NCBI GenBank assembly: GCA_025890175.1 | Contig: JANPYM010000004.1 | Coordinates: 813,134 to 877,133, forward strand | Source: Ciborinia camelliae | Taxonomy: Eukaryota; Ascomycota; Leotiomycetes; Helotiales; Sclerotiniaceae | Reading direction: 5' to 3' | Length of the DNA: 64,000 nt | In this document: positions 48,811 through 60,446 of the stretch, piece by piece | Position numbering within the stretch: the first letter of the stretch is position 1 | How the letters are laid out: every line of letters begins with the position of its first letter | Made by a program: the position numbers and the translations under genes | Notes under the pieces: model-generated | Database searches by the model: none | Told to the model about the DNA's origin: nothing | What the model saw: the letters and a program-made list of their open reading frames with translations, nothing else

Positions 48811-49128
48811 CTATTTTACGGAGTTGGCTTTGCGAGGCTTTGAGGGGCTGTGAATAGCTTCTGTTGTTCCAACACGTTTTATTATTGCCCAATATCCCAG
48901 TCCAAAAAAAGCAGTACCTATTTATACGAGAATAAGACCAATAACCTTTAAGCTAAAACGATAGTTAAGACTCGTCCGGTATACTAGCAAACTTGATAAA
49001 AATAACACAGAGTGAGTGAATAGAACCTCAAGATGAAGAAATGACAGACCATGCCAATTTGTACAGCGATAAAATATTTGCAAGCCTTGTAGGCGTTCAG
49101 AAAGGATCCAAACCATCAAATAATACAT
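48811..49128 (-). pseudogene. Degenerate small membrane-protein gene
   Basis: One reading frame from ATG 49128 is broken only by a TAA at 48922..48924 and continues in the same frame to a TAG at 48811. Around the stop the translation is hydrophobic on both sides (SLKVIGLILV, stop, IGTAFFGLGYWAIIKRVG), so the stop falls inside a likely transmembrane helix. An earlier helix is LFTHSVLFLSSLLVY. No intron with good signals removes the stop. I read it as a recently disabled gene; a sequencing error at the TAA is the alternative. Family not recognised. Confidence 0.35.
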
Positions 49129-49365
49129 GATAGAGACCACTTGGCTGCTTCATTTCCGTCGAAAGGTATCGATTTTCGATTTTCATCAGCAAAGATATCA
49201 AGTAGATCACGTGAAATACATAGGAAAGGTTGAAGATGAACATTTCTACCAGTAGGCCAGGCGGGGATACCGGCAGCAGTTCTCCCGCTTCATAATTTAT
49301 ATAAGTCCCATATCATCCAATCCGCCGTATCCGCCATATCCATAATTAAATTCCTCCGTCCTCTC

Positions 49366-49737
49366 TCAATCATCTCCTCTCTTGCCAACCAAAGTCCAAC
49401 ATTTCCTCAACGGACTCGGCTTCGCACACAGAAACTTTCTATATCTCTCATCCTCCCCCAGCATCTCATCCGCTTCCGTATGTTTCGCTTGTGTGGTCTT
49501 GATACCATACACATGTAACAGAATTTCCTCCTCGCGTTTCTCTCGTTTCTCTCGTTTTACTTGGGTGCGATCTTGAAGTGGTGTGTTCTCTAACTCCGGC
49601 TTGTGAATTTCCATGGTTATGAATTGACCTTTGTACCACTTCATTTTTCTTTCGGTGTTGCGCTGATAATTCTCAGGTGTAGATTTGAATGGATAAGATT
49701 CTGGAAAGCCGGAAAGTTTTAGTAATTCTTCTTTCAC
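49366..49737 (-). CDS. Orphan small charged protein with LRKCWT end, array gene N
   Basis: The frame is open from a TAG just upstream of 49752 to the stop at 49366, and ends in KPSPLRKCWTLVGKRGDD, the array's C-terminal motif. The first in-frame ATG is 49644, giving 92 residues. However, the upstream part (EELLKLSGFPESYPFKSTPE) reads as protein, so a short first exon probably exists that I could not place; a TATAG acceptor sits at the right spot. KWYKGQFITME corresponds loosely to the internal W-x(3)-[RQ]-F-x-x-M block. A KREKREKREEE helix lies in between. It is the upstream-most array member. Confidence 0.55.
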   Translation of the reverse strand: MKEELLKLSGFPESYPFKSTPENYQRNTERKMKWYKGQFITMEIHKPELENTPLQDRTQVKREKREKREEEILLHVYGIKTTQAKHTEADEMLGEDERYRKFLCAKPSPLRKCWTLVGKRGDD

Positions 49738-50358
49738 AGTGGTTAGGGTGGGCTATAACTTGAGGGGGAGACTTTATACCTAGGGTGGAAGTCCACAAAG
49801 CTCTTCAAACCCCAAAATGTTATTCAAATTATTCAGTTCTGTGAATCAAGATGGCAGATTTGTATAAGTTTGTCTTTCTTTTGGGGATTTGGTATTTAGA
49901 GTCATAGTGGAGGTTTAACACTGAAGTTATTCTGAAGTTATTCGATGCTATGGTACTTCAGTTCAATTCACTTTTCCTAGGTATTGTCTCGAGTCTTTTT
50001 GAAAACCTTACTAGCTAGGCTATTGTGGTGGTTTATAAATTGATAAGTAATTTTTGATCCCTGAGTATCCAGATGCTTCAAGATTGTGAGATTGGTCTGT
50101 GTGGATTTGGATAGCTTTGTATGGTATTTTGACTTACCTAGATCCAAGGGAATCATTCGTTTATGGTGAAAAGCTTTTCTGGTGACCATCAGAAAGAATC
50201 ACTCACAGAAAATCTGGTGAGCCTTGTGGCCGACGGGAATTGTCACTTTGAAAAAATGGTAAAGTGAATCATGGTTAAAGGGTAAAGATAGGTAACGCTA
50301 GTTAAATTTAACGGGGATGAGCTATGTGAAAAGAGGATGAACACAGGGTTTCTACTTA
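49738..50358. other. Spacer between the array and the SDR gene
   Basis: About 620 bp. It probably carries the missing first exon or promoter of gene N and the 3' end of the dehydrogenase gene. No other feature. Confidence 0.4.
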
Positions 50359-51328
50359 TCAATTCATAATGATTCCACCATCAACAATCAGAGTCTGCCC
50401 TGTCATATAATCACTGTCTGGACTCGCTAGATAGCTAACACATTTCGACACATCTGTGGGAACACTCGTTCTTCCAAGCAAGATAAGGTCATCAGTATAC
50501 TTCTTGATCGTGTCCCCTTTCTCCACTCCTCTTGTCTTTCCAAGCTCCTCATCAATTAAATCCCACATGGCTGTGCCAACTATTCCGGGTGCATAGCCAT
50601 TAACAGTGATCTTATGTTCTGCCATTTCCATAGCAAAAGCTTGAGTGAACCCTCTTACAGCGAATTTCGAAGCACTGTAGTGGGAAAGCATGGCGAATGG
50701 TTTGAAAGCAACAATACTATGGATGTGTTCAATGAGCAATCGGTTAGTTTTCCTTCGAGTTTAAACATACCTGGCAGCACCAATTATCTTACCACCTCCG
50801 CCTTGTTTGATCATTCGTTTGGCAGCAGCGCTGTAACAATTAAATATACCAAAAACGTTGACTTCAAACATTCTTCGGACATCCTCTTCCGATAGTGATA
50901 AGAGGGACTTCACTTGTGCGATACCGGCGTTTGCAATCATGACATTTAGGTCTCCTAGATTCTGAACAGAGGCTTCGATCAGGCCTTCGACTTCGGCAAG
51001 TTTAGAAACGTCTGCGACGTGGCCGTAAGATGCTCGACCCATGCTCTGGATTTCTTTCACCGTCTTCATAAAGATTAGTATTATGCAAACCGAGAGACGC
51101 TTCTCGAAGCCAAACCTCGTCGATCCCGCTTTTGTTTACAGAGATGTCATTTATACAGACATCGAAACCATCCTCGGCTAGTCTGATTGCAATGGCCTTG
51201 CCTCTGTCTATTTGTTAACTCATCGACGATGCCAGGGTGCTTATGGGGCCTCACATTCCCCTCGCGGATCCCGTGACAATGGCTGTTCTCTTCCCATAGT
51301 CTCTAGTAACTGCGGTGCTGCTTGCCAT
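50359..51328 (-). CDS. Short-chain dehydrogenase/reductase (acetoin/diacetyl reductase-like)
   Basis: Four exons: 51328..51255, 51203..51116, 51063..50771 and 50716..50359, with introns of 51, 52 and 54 nt. Product 270 residues, standard for a classical SDR. Splicing rebuilds TGSARGIGKAIAIRLA, the TGxxxGIG cofactor loop. NAGI follows, then the catalytic Ser (about S152, IIGAASIVAF), then YSASK (Y165, K169); the Ser-Tyr spacing of 13 is canonical. The C-terminus SDYMTGQTLIVDGG is the usual SDR ending. The sequence is nearest in type to the meso-2,3-butanediol/acetoin reductase group, but SDR substrates cannot be read from motifs. The middle intron starts GTTTGG, an unusual donor, yet has a perfect AATACTAAT branch site. 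Confidence 0.9.
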
Positions 51329-53547
51329 TCTGATCTGATTCTGTGAGCTGACGCGAGTTCTGGGGATGGTGCAAATGGCGGATATGCCTCGCTGAAAAGG
51401 CTTGAGGAAGGACTTCATAGTGTGAATCTTTGGAAGAAGGCTTGAATGATAGTAGGGAGAAGTAGTTTGATAGCATAATGAAAATCTTCCATATAACCAT
51501 GAAGTGATTCTGCCAAATATAGAGAGGGGTAAGATAAGAAGATTCGTGGGGGCGGGGTTGGCTACCCCACACTTACTTGTATCACGACGTCCACGCCCGT
51601 CTTCATATGTGGCTTCCTATTGGTTGAGAATTGTAGCAGTTGCAATGCATCAATGCCATCAATATATCTCGGTCTGCTATTTGGCAACTCGGAAATTTTG
51701 TTTCCAATTTAAATATCGTCAAATGATTGGTGTCTTCATGTGCTTAAGCAGAGCTGCCATATTTAGGTTGATGGTGTCCTGTTGGGGAGTCTAATAAGCA
51801 TACCAGTACCTCGACATGCCTTTAGTTGAAATGACAATGAAGCAGCTGCGCGCATTTCACCATTGTCAAAAAAACTTACCACAAACTGGAATCCAAAAAA
51901 ATCCTTCCCTGTCACAAAAGTTGAAGAAACATCCTCTCGCTCGGGGGACCCGCGTCATCCCACTTATGCTCTAGGTTGCTTTAGGTTGTCAAAGTAACTA
52001 TATCTTGACACTATAGATTCTCAGCTCTATTTGTTGAGTCTCGGGTAAAAGTCCAGATACTACCAGAATCTGCAAGATGCTCTTTTTTTTCTGGAACAGT
52101 ACATCTAACAATGCCACTATACCTATTGCATCATCAACTCTGTATTTATCCCCCTGCAAAAGTTGCCATGGTTCATTCTCGACATGAATTCAACCCAAAG
52201 AGTCGACTAGATTCATGAGTATCTCAGAAGTCTGAGAGAGCACTAATCGAGAGACAGATTTTCAAGTCTTATCAAACAAACGTTTGTAACTAGGGGGATT
52301 GGTCGGGCATTTGATGGTCTAAAACAGATTGCGAGGTAGGGTTGCAACAGACTGAATCGATTCAATTACTAGTTCATCTACTATATGAGATGCCATTGGA
52401 CACTTATTATATCTCCCTCTCTAATTATGGTGATTAATGGTGAGTAGATGGGTTCTAGCCCCTTTATTAATATTTCTATGTAGACATTACGCGGACCTTC
52501 TCATACCGAGCATTGTAGAATGGACTCTTTCCAGCGCCTGGGCCATCTTCGGAGACGAAGTTACTTTGTATCCCTATGCCTCCTGCTTCTGGGAGGGATT
52601 ATGGGGGCAAGAAAGCTGTGGGTTTGGAATGGATATGGTGTCAGTGGGGAGTGAGGATCGATCCTGAAAATTGGATAATGCTCAAAATGGAATGTCGATT
52701 TGATAATAGATCCCACGGGTCCTATCGGACGATATTTTGCTGTCGCCTGTTCTTCCCCTTCCCATAGAACTCACGGCTATGAGGATATAAATGAGAAGGA
52801 TTTCTGAGACTTACCGCTCTGTGTTCTCAAAAATCATCTGATAGTATCTTCACAGTGATATCTAATCTTCTGAAATGAAAGACTCGTCAATAAAAGCCCG
52901 CATAATTCCACACATTTGAGATCTGGATTTGACATTATTGAAAAGTATTGCGGATTGAGCCTTTCGTGCATAAACAGAAAGAATATACATACCAGGTAGA
53001 CGTGCAGTGTTGGTGGCTTATTCCAATCCTTACAATATTGCACGGAACACATAAACCCCACCCACAAGAAGCAAGCAAAGGAGCTATCTACTTCCAAGGT
53101 TATTAAAGATCAGCCGACACCGATGTTCCATCGCGTTGGATGCATTCCTATTGGCCCTCTTAACCAAAAATTACAACAGTACCCTTGAAACATCAACAGC
53201 CCTGTTTCAATACACTGAAGAAAAGGCACGGATCTCAGATTCCGTAGGGGCCAGCCACTCTTTGGGGATTTTTAACGATGGAGCTACTCAAGACTATTGA
53301 GAGACTACCGTATCACCCATTTCCATTATTGGAATGCCTCGCATCCTGCTACTGCTGACCCAGCCGGTACTTGACTTTTCGTTGCACGTCTGGAATTTAG
53401 CTCCACCTGGTTCTGTACTAGTCGCTGTTCCTTAACTCGGAGGTTGGAAGAGTGAAGCAATCCCAACCCCCCGCCGCATTTGCGCGATTAATAAAGCATT
53501 TCTCAAGCTTACTACTGTTGAAAGTAGGTATCATTTTATTAGGTAAT
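51329..53547. other. 2.2 kb gene-free region
   Basis: It lies between the start of the dehydrogenase gene and the end of the hydrate dehydratase gene. Short frames (51504..51794, 52437..52667 plus; 52834..53097 minus) have no motif, no splice support and odd composition. No transposon ends seen. Confidence 0.45.
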
Positions 53548-54709
53548 CTACAGCTTGGCAGCTGAATCTTCAGAATCGAGAAGATTCGTAAATGCGGCGT
53601 ACACCTCTTCAGTAAGATCGCTGGCCTGCAAACTCCTGCCCTTCTTGGCGAAGGCTAGTCTCGAGCATTCCTATTAAAAATCAAAACTTGCCGACAGGCT
53701 TCGTCTTAGGGGGCGACTTACTCTTGTTATGCTACTACCCCCAAATGCTGCTAAAGCTAATGATTCAATATTATCAATGTCTCCCTCATGGTCCCATAAT
53801 TTATCCAAATATGCCTTCCTCCATCCTAGGAATGTTGCCAGACTTCCAGTCAACGTATCACCTTGTCCACCACTCCTCTTCAATCCTCCCTCGATATCAC
53901 TAACATATGTCTTGTCGCCATTGGAGATATAGTCATGTGCTCCTTTTCGTATGACCGTAACACCGCCAAAGGCCTTCGCCAGCTTCTCGGCCCCTTCCTC
54001 TCCATTCAAGCCTTCAACGTCAATACCTTTGCTCTTGCAGAGTCTGCCAAATTCAACAACATTCGGTGTTAATATACACTCCCTATAGCCTTGCACAAGC
54101 TCCGGTCTTGTCTGTGCAAGCTGTAAACCGTCCGCGTCAAGGACAAACGGCATGTTGTTCTCTCTAGCAGCCTCAAGAACCTTCGCGCATGTTTCCTGCA
54201 TTAATTTATCTCGTCCCAATCCAGGCCCAATAACTATCACATGTAATCGAGGTAGCATATCAATGACGCTTTGGGCAATTGAGCCGGCTGATTCGGTCAT
54301 CTTTGCATGGGAGGATTGTCGCATCAATGGGTGAACCATGAGATTTGGAGAGTATGTCTTGATAACTTGTGCAGCCCCGGGCTCGCAGATTACATGGCTC
54401 TGTACATATGCATATTAGTGAAAACAGCCGTCAACGCGATACATTGTTGCTGAAACTCGTACCATATCTGCGCCCAGCCTTGCACTGGCCATTGCAGAGA
54501 AGTATGGGGCGCCTGTGTAGTCTTCACTCCCCCCGATAACGGCTATGCGACCCTGCTGCCCTTATACATGTTATTTACGCGTACCTAGATATACGCAATT
54601 ATTAGGATATACCTTTGTGAAATTTGCTCAGCATCGGTGGTACAATCTTTCTGACTTTCGTCAGCAGCTCTCGCGTCGTTTTCGACATGGTTTGATTATC
54701 TTCGGACAT
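53548..54709 (-). CDS. ATP-dependent (S)-NAD(P)H-hydrate dehydratase
   Basis: Four exons: 54709..54613, 54560..54463, 54399..53722 and 53670..53548; introns 52, 63 and 51 nt. Product 331 residues, typical of the stand-alone eukaryotic enzyme. It starts with [13 protein letters not shown] and [20 protein letters not shown], then [35 protein letters not shown] (about D155) and GGQGDTLTG with the catalytic Asp (about D246). This ribokinase-fold enzyme uses ATP to dehydrate damaged S-NADHX and S-NADPHX back to NADH and NADPH, with an epimerase that is encoded elsewhere. The final exon ([20 protein letters not shown]) completes the fold; without splicing the frame reads on into an unrelated tail. 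Confidence 0.95.
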
Positions 54710-55908
54710 TTGATCTTCTAGCTACAGCCACTTATCGTTTCGTGTGCAACTTAATTGAGGTACGCTGTCGTTACTAGGATCGATTTGAGAGGCGGCAGAA
54801 CATCTTTGAAGAATGAAGGGGGGAGGATGAAGATGCAGGCGGGTGGTGCATTTATGATGACGTAGGAAGGTTATGAATTAACCTTACTTAACCTTTATAT
54901 GATTTCTTTCCATAGTTTTCTTTGCGAGGGCTCAATTGATGTTCTCAAATTCATGTTACCAATTATGAAATACCAATTCCCAATTCCCAACACCACAACT
55001 GATTTATCTGTATCGCTTCATGAATAGAATCATAACTTCATTCTATCGACATTCAGGTATGGATTCGGGGGTTGCGAGTAATGGTGATGGTGAAACTTCT
55101 GAAAATGATTTCAAATGCCCTCCTTCACCGCCGGAATGAATAGACTCCAGCTTCCTTAGGTTCGTACATGTTCGGCTTGCATCCAGCAAATCACAACTTC
55201 TTGCATGTTCAGAGAAGAAGATTATTAAAGGACATTTGTATGAATCAGATTATCCGCTACTAAAACCGTTGTCAATGTCGTGAAAAGTCACAACTGCATC
55301 GGCTTCGTGCGACAGCGTACTGACCGCTGGCCTGTGCCGGGCATTACTACTTGCGCCATGTGTGTTTAGCAAGGCAACGAATATACTCGAGTACCGTACC
55401 TGTTGTGTTATATTACACCGAACGTGTTACGCATGTATTAAATATACAAAATACTGCTTCAGTATAAAGTAATACAACAGGTATGTTCAATTATTTTTCG
55501 TGAACCATGGAGGATTGATTACATGTGGTAATTAGCTATAGGTACATATTAGTAAACCTGTCACAGATCGATGAAGGTGCTTGTCTCCCTAGAGATCCTC
55601 TTTGACTTCCACATCCTTTGCTTTCAAAATAACATATGAATCCCCCCTCCCCTTATTTGCAGGATTATAAAAGCTCTACAATGTGCAAAAAGATTTAGAA
55701 TCTCAAGTGGCATTCAAATGATAGTAGCAATAACAACTAATATGCCCATTTATTCAATTAAATATCGCCTTCTTTGATCCCGAAAAGGCCAACACCCATC
55801 ATGTTTCTTTCTAGACACAGAAAACCAAGCTTCTATCCCTATGAGCTATGGGGGCCAATGTTGTATTCGTTGACTTTCGGCATTCTGTTGCAGCGTAATT
55901 GACCATAT
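54710..55908. other. Intergenic region upstream of the dehydratase gene
   Basis: 1.2 kb between the dehydratase start and the 3' end of the large orphan gene. Apart from AT-rich sequence and scattered ATACA-type words, I see nothing in it. Confidence 0.45.
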
Positions 55909-58900
55909 CTAAGCCTTGGGGTCTTGAGAGTCATTATAGAAACCAACACCATCCATCTGCACGAGCATATCACATGCGGGTTTGATAAAAGTGTTGGAAA
56001 CCTTTTTGACTTCCAGATCCGGGACTGTCCATGACACTTCCTCGCCAAGCTCAAGATTCGTATTTTGCTGAAGGAGGTTGTCCATCGATACAGATGTGAT
56101 CGAAGCTTCATGCCAGTTTTTTTCCATGCTTAAATCTTTCTTCTCCTCTGAAAAAATGTAGACCAAGATCCCTTGATCTTTAACCAGTAACTCGTGTCCA
56201 CAAGATTTATCAACCGCAGTGATATGTAACTTGGAGTTCCCATCAAGACTGTCGTAAGTTCTAGTCTTGCGAATCTTAAGATGATAGATAACGAAGTGCT
56301 CCATTATCTGCTTCGGAACTTTGAAAGCATGATTTGGTTTATCATTTTCAGGACTAAGGGTTTGGACGTCAGTTTGAATTTTTGATCAATTACATTCCAA
56401 ACTTACGGGATGTAAAGAGTTCTCTGAATCTCTGTAGCTAGATTATCATAGCCAGGCCAATTGTCTCTGATTTCTTTCTCGTCTTCAATTCCATCGACTG
56501 CAATTTTTAGATCCCAGTGGCGCATTGTACCATGCACATCAATTTCGCCAAACTTTCTCAAAACCACAATGTGCGTTTCGAAAGTCTCTGCATCGATCTC
56601 AATGGTGAAGATGTTATTAGTATGTATTTCTTCGCACGTAAACTCATATATAACTTTCCACTCAGTACTCTTTTCGGACCAGAGGCGGGAGCCTTCTCTG
56701 TCTTTGAGGTTAGAGAGAAATATTGTATCAGCTTCTAAAGTTGATAAGACATCAGTGAAAAAAAGTTCAGGTCCATCTCCCTGTCTGATTTCGAGCTCGC
56801 GCGGTGGGCACAAATGGCTAGTGATAAAATCCTCGTCAAATGGCCTATTGACATCGCCTTTGGAAACGATCTTTACAGGAAGGTTTCCGAGCAAGATTCT
56901 ACCAAAGTTTAGATGTACCTTGACTTTTCCATGAAAGCCTCTCACTGGAGCCAGCAAAACACCAAACGTCCCTGCTACATCTCTCAGGAAAGATTCTTGT
57001 GGCTCTGGCACATTCATCGGCTTTGGTACTTCTTGTTTGTTAGATGATGCTTTTTGGCCCATGGTTTTATGAAAAACTCGAGTATCAGTCTCGTCCTCAA
57101 GCTGACGGCGAGGTGGTGGTAATCTATTTTCGTTCATGGGTTTTGACCAGGGAGCTTCTACTCTTGGTGCGGGGGACAATATTGGCCATTCAACAGACAT
57201 CAAAGAAGCGTTTGAACCACCAGATACAGGAAATTCCGTTAAATCTGATAAGCCGTTTCCGGAATTCAACGTTGAACCTGACATTGAAGCAGGTGACATA
57301 TTCATCAAGCCTTCGAGCTCCTCGGATGGAAGTTGTGGCAATCCAAGCGACCTCAAAGAGAATGATAATGCTGGCGGTTCCAAGGCCGTAAATTGATGAG
57401 CCCCCCAAGCATTAGAGCTCTCTGAGATATCGAATATCTTCAGATTAGGCGATCTTGTCGGGCTTGCACTAATATCAATAAGCGCACTCTCCGAAGCATC
57501 ATTCCTCAATGTATTCCAGTCTGAATTCGTTAATTCTGCGTCAAGTGCGGAATCAAGAAGACTTGATTGTATAATCATGTGTTCGCCAGTACTCTCATGT
57601 GGAGTTGAGTTCCCTATCCAAAGGTCAGCACTGGATCCAGTTTTGGTGCAAAGAAATTAGCTTACCGTTCGATAGGTCCATCTCTGGTTCAGAGGGTATA
57701 CTTAAGCGTTCTTCTGGAGTGACAGTCATATCAAGTATTCTCGTCGGCTCTTGATAAGTGGCACCCTTCCATTCTTCATTATTCACCTTGCCGTTCGACA
57801 TATTCGTCTCCGGCTCCGATGCCATGGCCAAGCGAGCTAAAGAATCGAGAGGTGAGTCACCGATGCCCCTCAATTCTTCAATATTCAATTTCTGCGAAGG
57901 ATCGGCTGTGGTCGAAGCATTTGCTACCCAGCCCTCAATATCAAAATGCGTCGAATTGACATCTGCATCCTTTGGTTTCTCCTCTCCGTCTTCTTGTCTC
58001 TCAATTTCTTTGGCATAGCCATTAGGAAAGTATTTTACGGGATCATCTGCCGGAGTTCCTCGAGGTTTCCAAACAAAACCAGCCCACGGCTTCGTTGCAG
58101 CGACTTGCGTTCTTGGGCTTGGGACGGCTGCAGTATACTTACCTATCTTGAACGGAAGAAATATTACTTTGACTGGATTCCATGGAGCAGCCCTGACTGT
58201 AAGTCTTCCAGACAAATATGCATCAAAGGGCATTTGCTCCAGCAAGGTAGTTTCGAGAAACTTTTTCTTGATTTCAGGAAAGCCTTTGATAACAAACTTG
58301 CACGACTCTATTTCCTCTGTATAGAAAATGTGATGGAATGATGTACTTGTCAGCTACGTAGATGATTAGTTTAACGGCGGTTCGATGAATTGGGAAAATG
58401 AGGGGCAATGCACTCACACTATACTTCACAATATTTTCAAGCTTAGCAATTACCAAATCAACACTACCATTCTTGTCTGATCCGATATAAACCTTCGACT
58501 CGCTAGGTGATTTGACAATTTTGCTGTCCGTCATGGCCTCCAGCTCCAAAACAATGCCCAATTTCAGTATTTTGTCGATCAAGCTACCATCAGAATAGAA
58601 CCAAATATCGCGGTAGGCACACTTCTTTATGATATCTGGGTAAAAGTTTTCATCTGTAGTTGGGTTTGGTAAGCGTGCATGCTTTAATGGTTCGTAGCGA
58701 GCTACTTTCTCGATTAAGTTGCTGTCAAACTAGAGAATGTGAGCGGTTATTACGGTGGCGAATCTAGTGCGAATCGCATACCTCAGTTGATAAGTCGCTG
58801 TATGTATCTTCATCATCATCATCATCCTCGGAATCCTGTTTCCTATCACCACCCTCTTCTACAATGATTTCTTTCGTGATTCGATTCAACTCTTCCAGAA

Positions 58901-59419
58901 GAGGTATGAGATGTCTTTCCGAGGAGAGCTGGAAATGGTGATCATGGTCGCGCCATTGAATATAACCGTCCTACTTTTTATTTAGTGACTGTTCTGTTAC
59001 GTTTCATCAACAGTAGCTTTTGAAATGGAAAGGCTGCCCAGAACTTATTGTAAAGTTGCTATGGCATCTGCGCCGATTTTTTGAATATGAAGTAATCCAA
59101 AGTCCACTCATAAGAGCCGCTCCGAGAAAAGATTGATATGTTGAAGGAAACTCGACAGGAATGATGAACAATCCTAGAAGAGGTACTCTAAACAGCATAA
59201 GGGAAAGATACTTACAGCACGCATTCGGTCTCGTTTCTCCGCAAAACGCTTTTCAACTTCCATAACTCCTGCTGGTTTGAAGTGCCATTCGGAGCCAATT
59301 ATAACTGCTGAGATCCCAGATTTAGCAAGAGTTCCCAAATCATTAGTGTTTTCTGGATCGGACAATGGATCTGTAGCGGATGAGCTGCGCCCACCGCTCC
59401 TTGGGATGTCTCCGTTCAT
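55909..59419 (-). CDS. Large orphan multi-exon protein
   Basis: Six exons: 59419..59216, 58970..58782, 58729..58418, 58353..57666, 57613..56407 and 56353..55909; introns 245, 52, 64, 52 and 53 nt, all GT-AG and in phase. Product 1014 residues. The first ~370 residues look folded (SGISAVIIGSEWHFKPAG, DGYIQWRDHDHHFQLSSERH, CAYRDIWFYSDGSLIDK), with an acidic EDDDDDED loop. Then comes PRTQVAATKPWAGFVWKPRG, a Ser/Glu-rich disordered middle, and a folded C-terminal third (VKVHLNFGRILLG, RHWDLKIAVDGIEDEKEIRD). No signal peptide, membrane segment or known catalytic motif. I do not recognise the family; continuous splicing over six exons makes it a real gene. The gene is unlike the array members. Confidence 0.85.
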
Positions 59420-60446
59420 CTTCGAAATACAAATTTGACGGCAGTTCGTTGTTGCCTGGTTTAATGCAGTCCCAGAAAAAAGTTGTCGGAAGAGGAAAGA
59501 GGGAAGAGAAGAACTGAATGCAAGGTATCAGATCCACAAAATAAATATTCACAAGATGGGTACCATTGAAGGTGATTTATTGTTGTGTTTGAAAGTAGAA
59601 AATTGGTAATGGGAAAAGGAAGGGAGGAAGGGATCTGGTAAACAAGGAAGTAAAGAGACGATATTAAAAATGGAGCTAGTGAGAAAACCGAGCTCGTTAC
59701 AACTGAGGACAAACGAAACCACAGGAACAGTTTTGATTACCTAACTAGGTAGCAAATTAGGTAGGTATCAGACGAACGCAGGTAAATAGGTAGGTAATTG
59801 AGGTTCATACGTATCATCCTAATAAAAGTCGACCGTTTACTCAGTGCCCAGTAGGCGTGGGTACTTGCATATGCAAGTGACTAAAATGGGTTCACAGTTC
59901 TACTGCGGGCATTCCTATGGCGCGGTTTATGACGGCAAGAAAGAATCGATATATTACACTTTTTCTCTTGCCTCGAGTGGCATGCAATATTCAAGATTTC
60001 AAACAAATATTGCACAACAAAATCATCAAAAACAAATCTAGTTCATTCAATCATCACCAATAACCCAGGCAAATCTAACTCTGATGAACTTCCCAGTGTG
60101 TTTGCCCCAATGTACAGTGCTTAGATATGATAATCCCAAATAAACACAGGGAGGAAACTCCATAACACCCTAGACTTCTTGTCCCAAGCTCAACCCGAGA
60201 GACCAAAACCATACATAGTGTTTAATGTACAAAAACGCAGTAAATACAACAGTATCCTGTTTCTCCAGTGCAATGCAGTTTTGATGTCGCCCAATCGCCC
60301 CAGGAGAATATCGTAATGTAATGTAGTCTGAAAGCAAATGATTGATGTGCGTGTCGAAATTAAGAGAATCAAGCGGAAAGAGAAAGTAGTTGCAGTCAGA
60401 GAAATTGTTGCGACTCCAGGTGACTCCAGGTGGATAATCGAGCTCC
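59420..60446. other. Intergenic region between the large orphan gene and the She3-like gene
   Basis: About 1 kb. It has GA-rich sequence near 59600-59640 (leader of the orphan gene) and TAGGTAGGTA words at 59740-59800. The part next to 60447 is the 3' UTR of the She3-like gene. No gene seen. Confidence 0.45.

Noticed and set aside
52437..52767. Two overlapping plus-strand frames
   Set aside because: They shadow each other in different phases without any domain or splice support.
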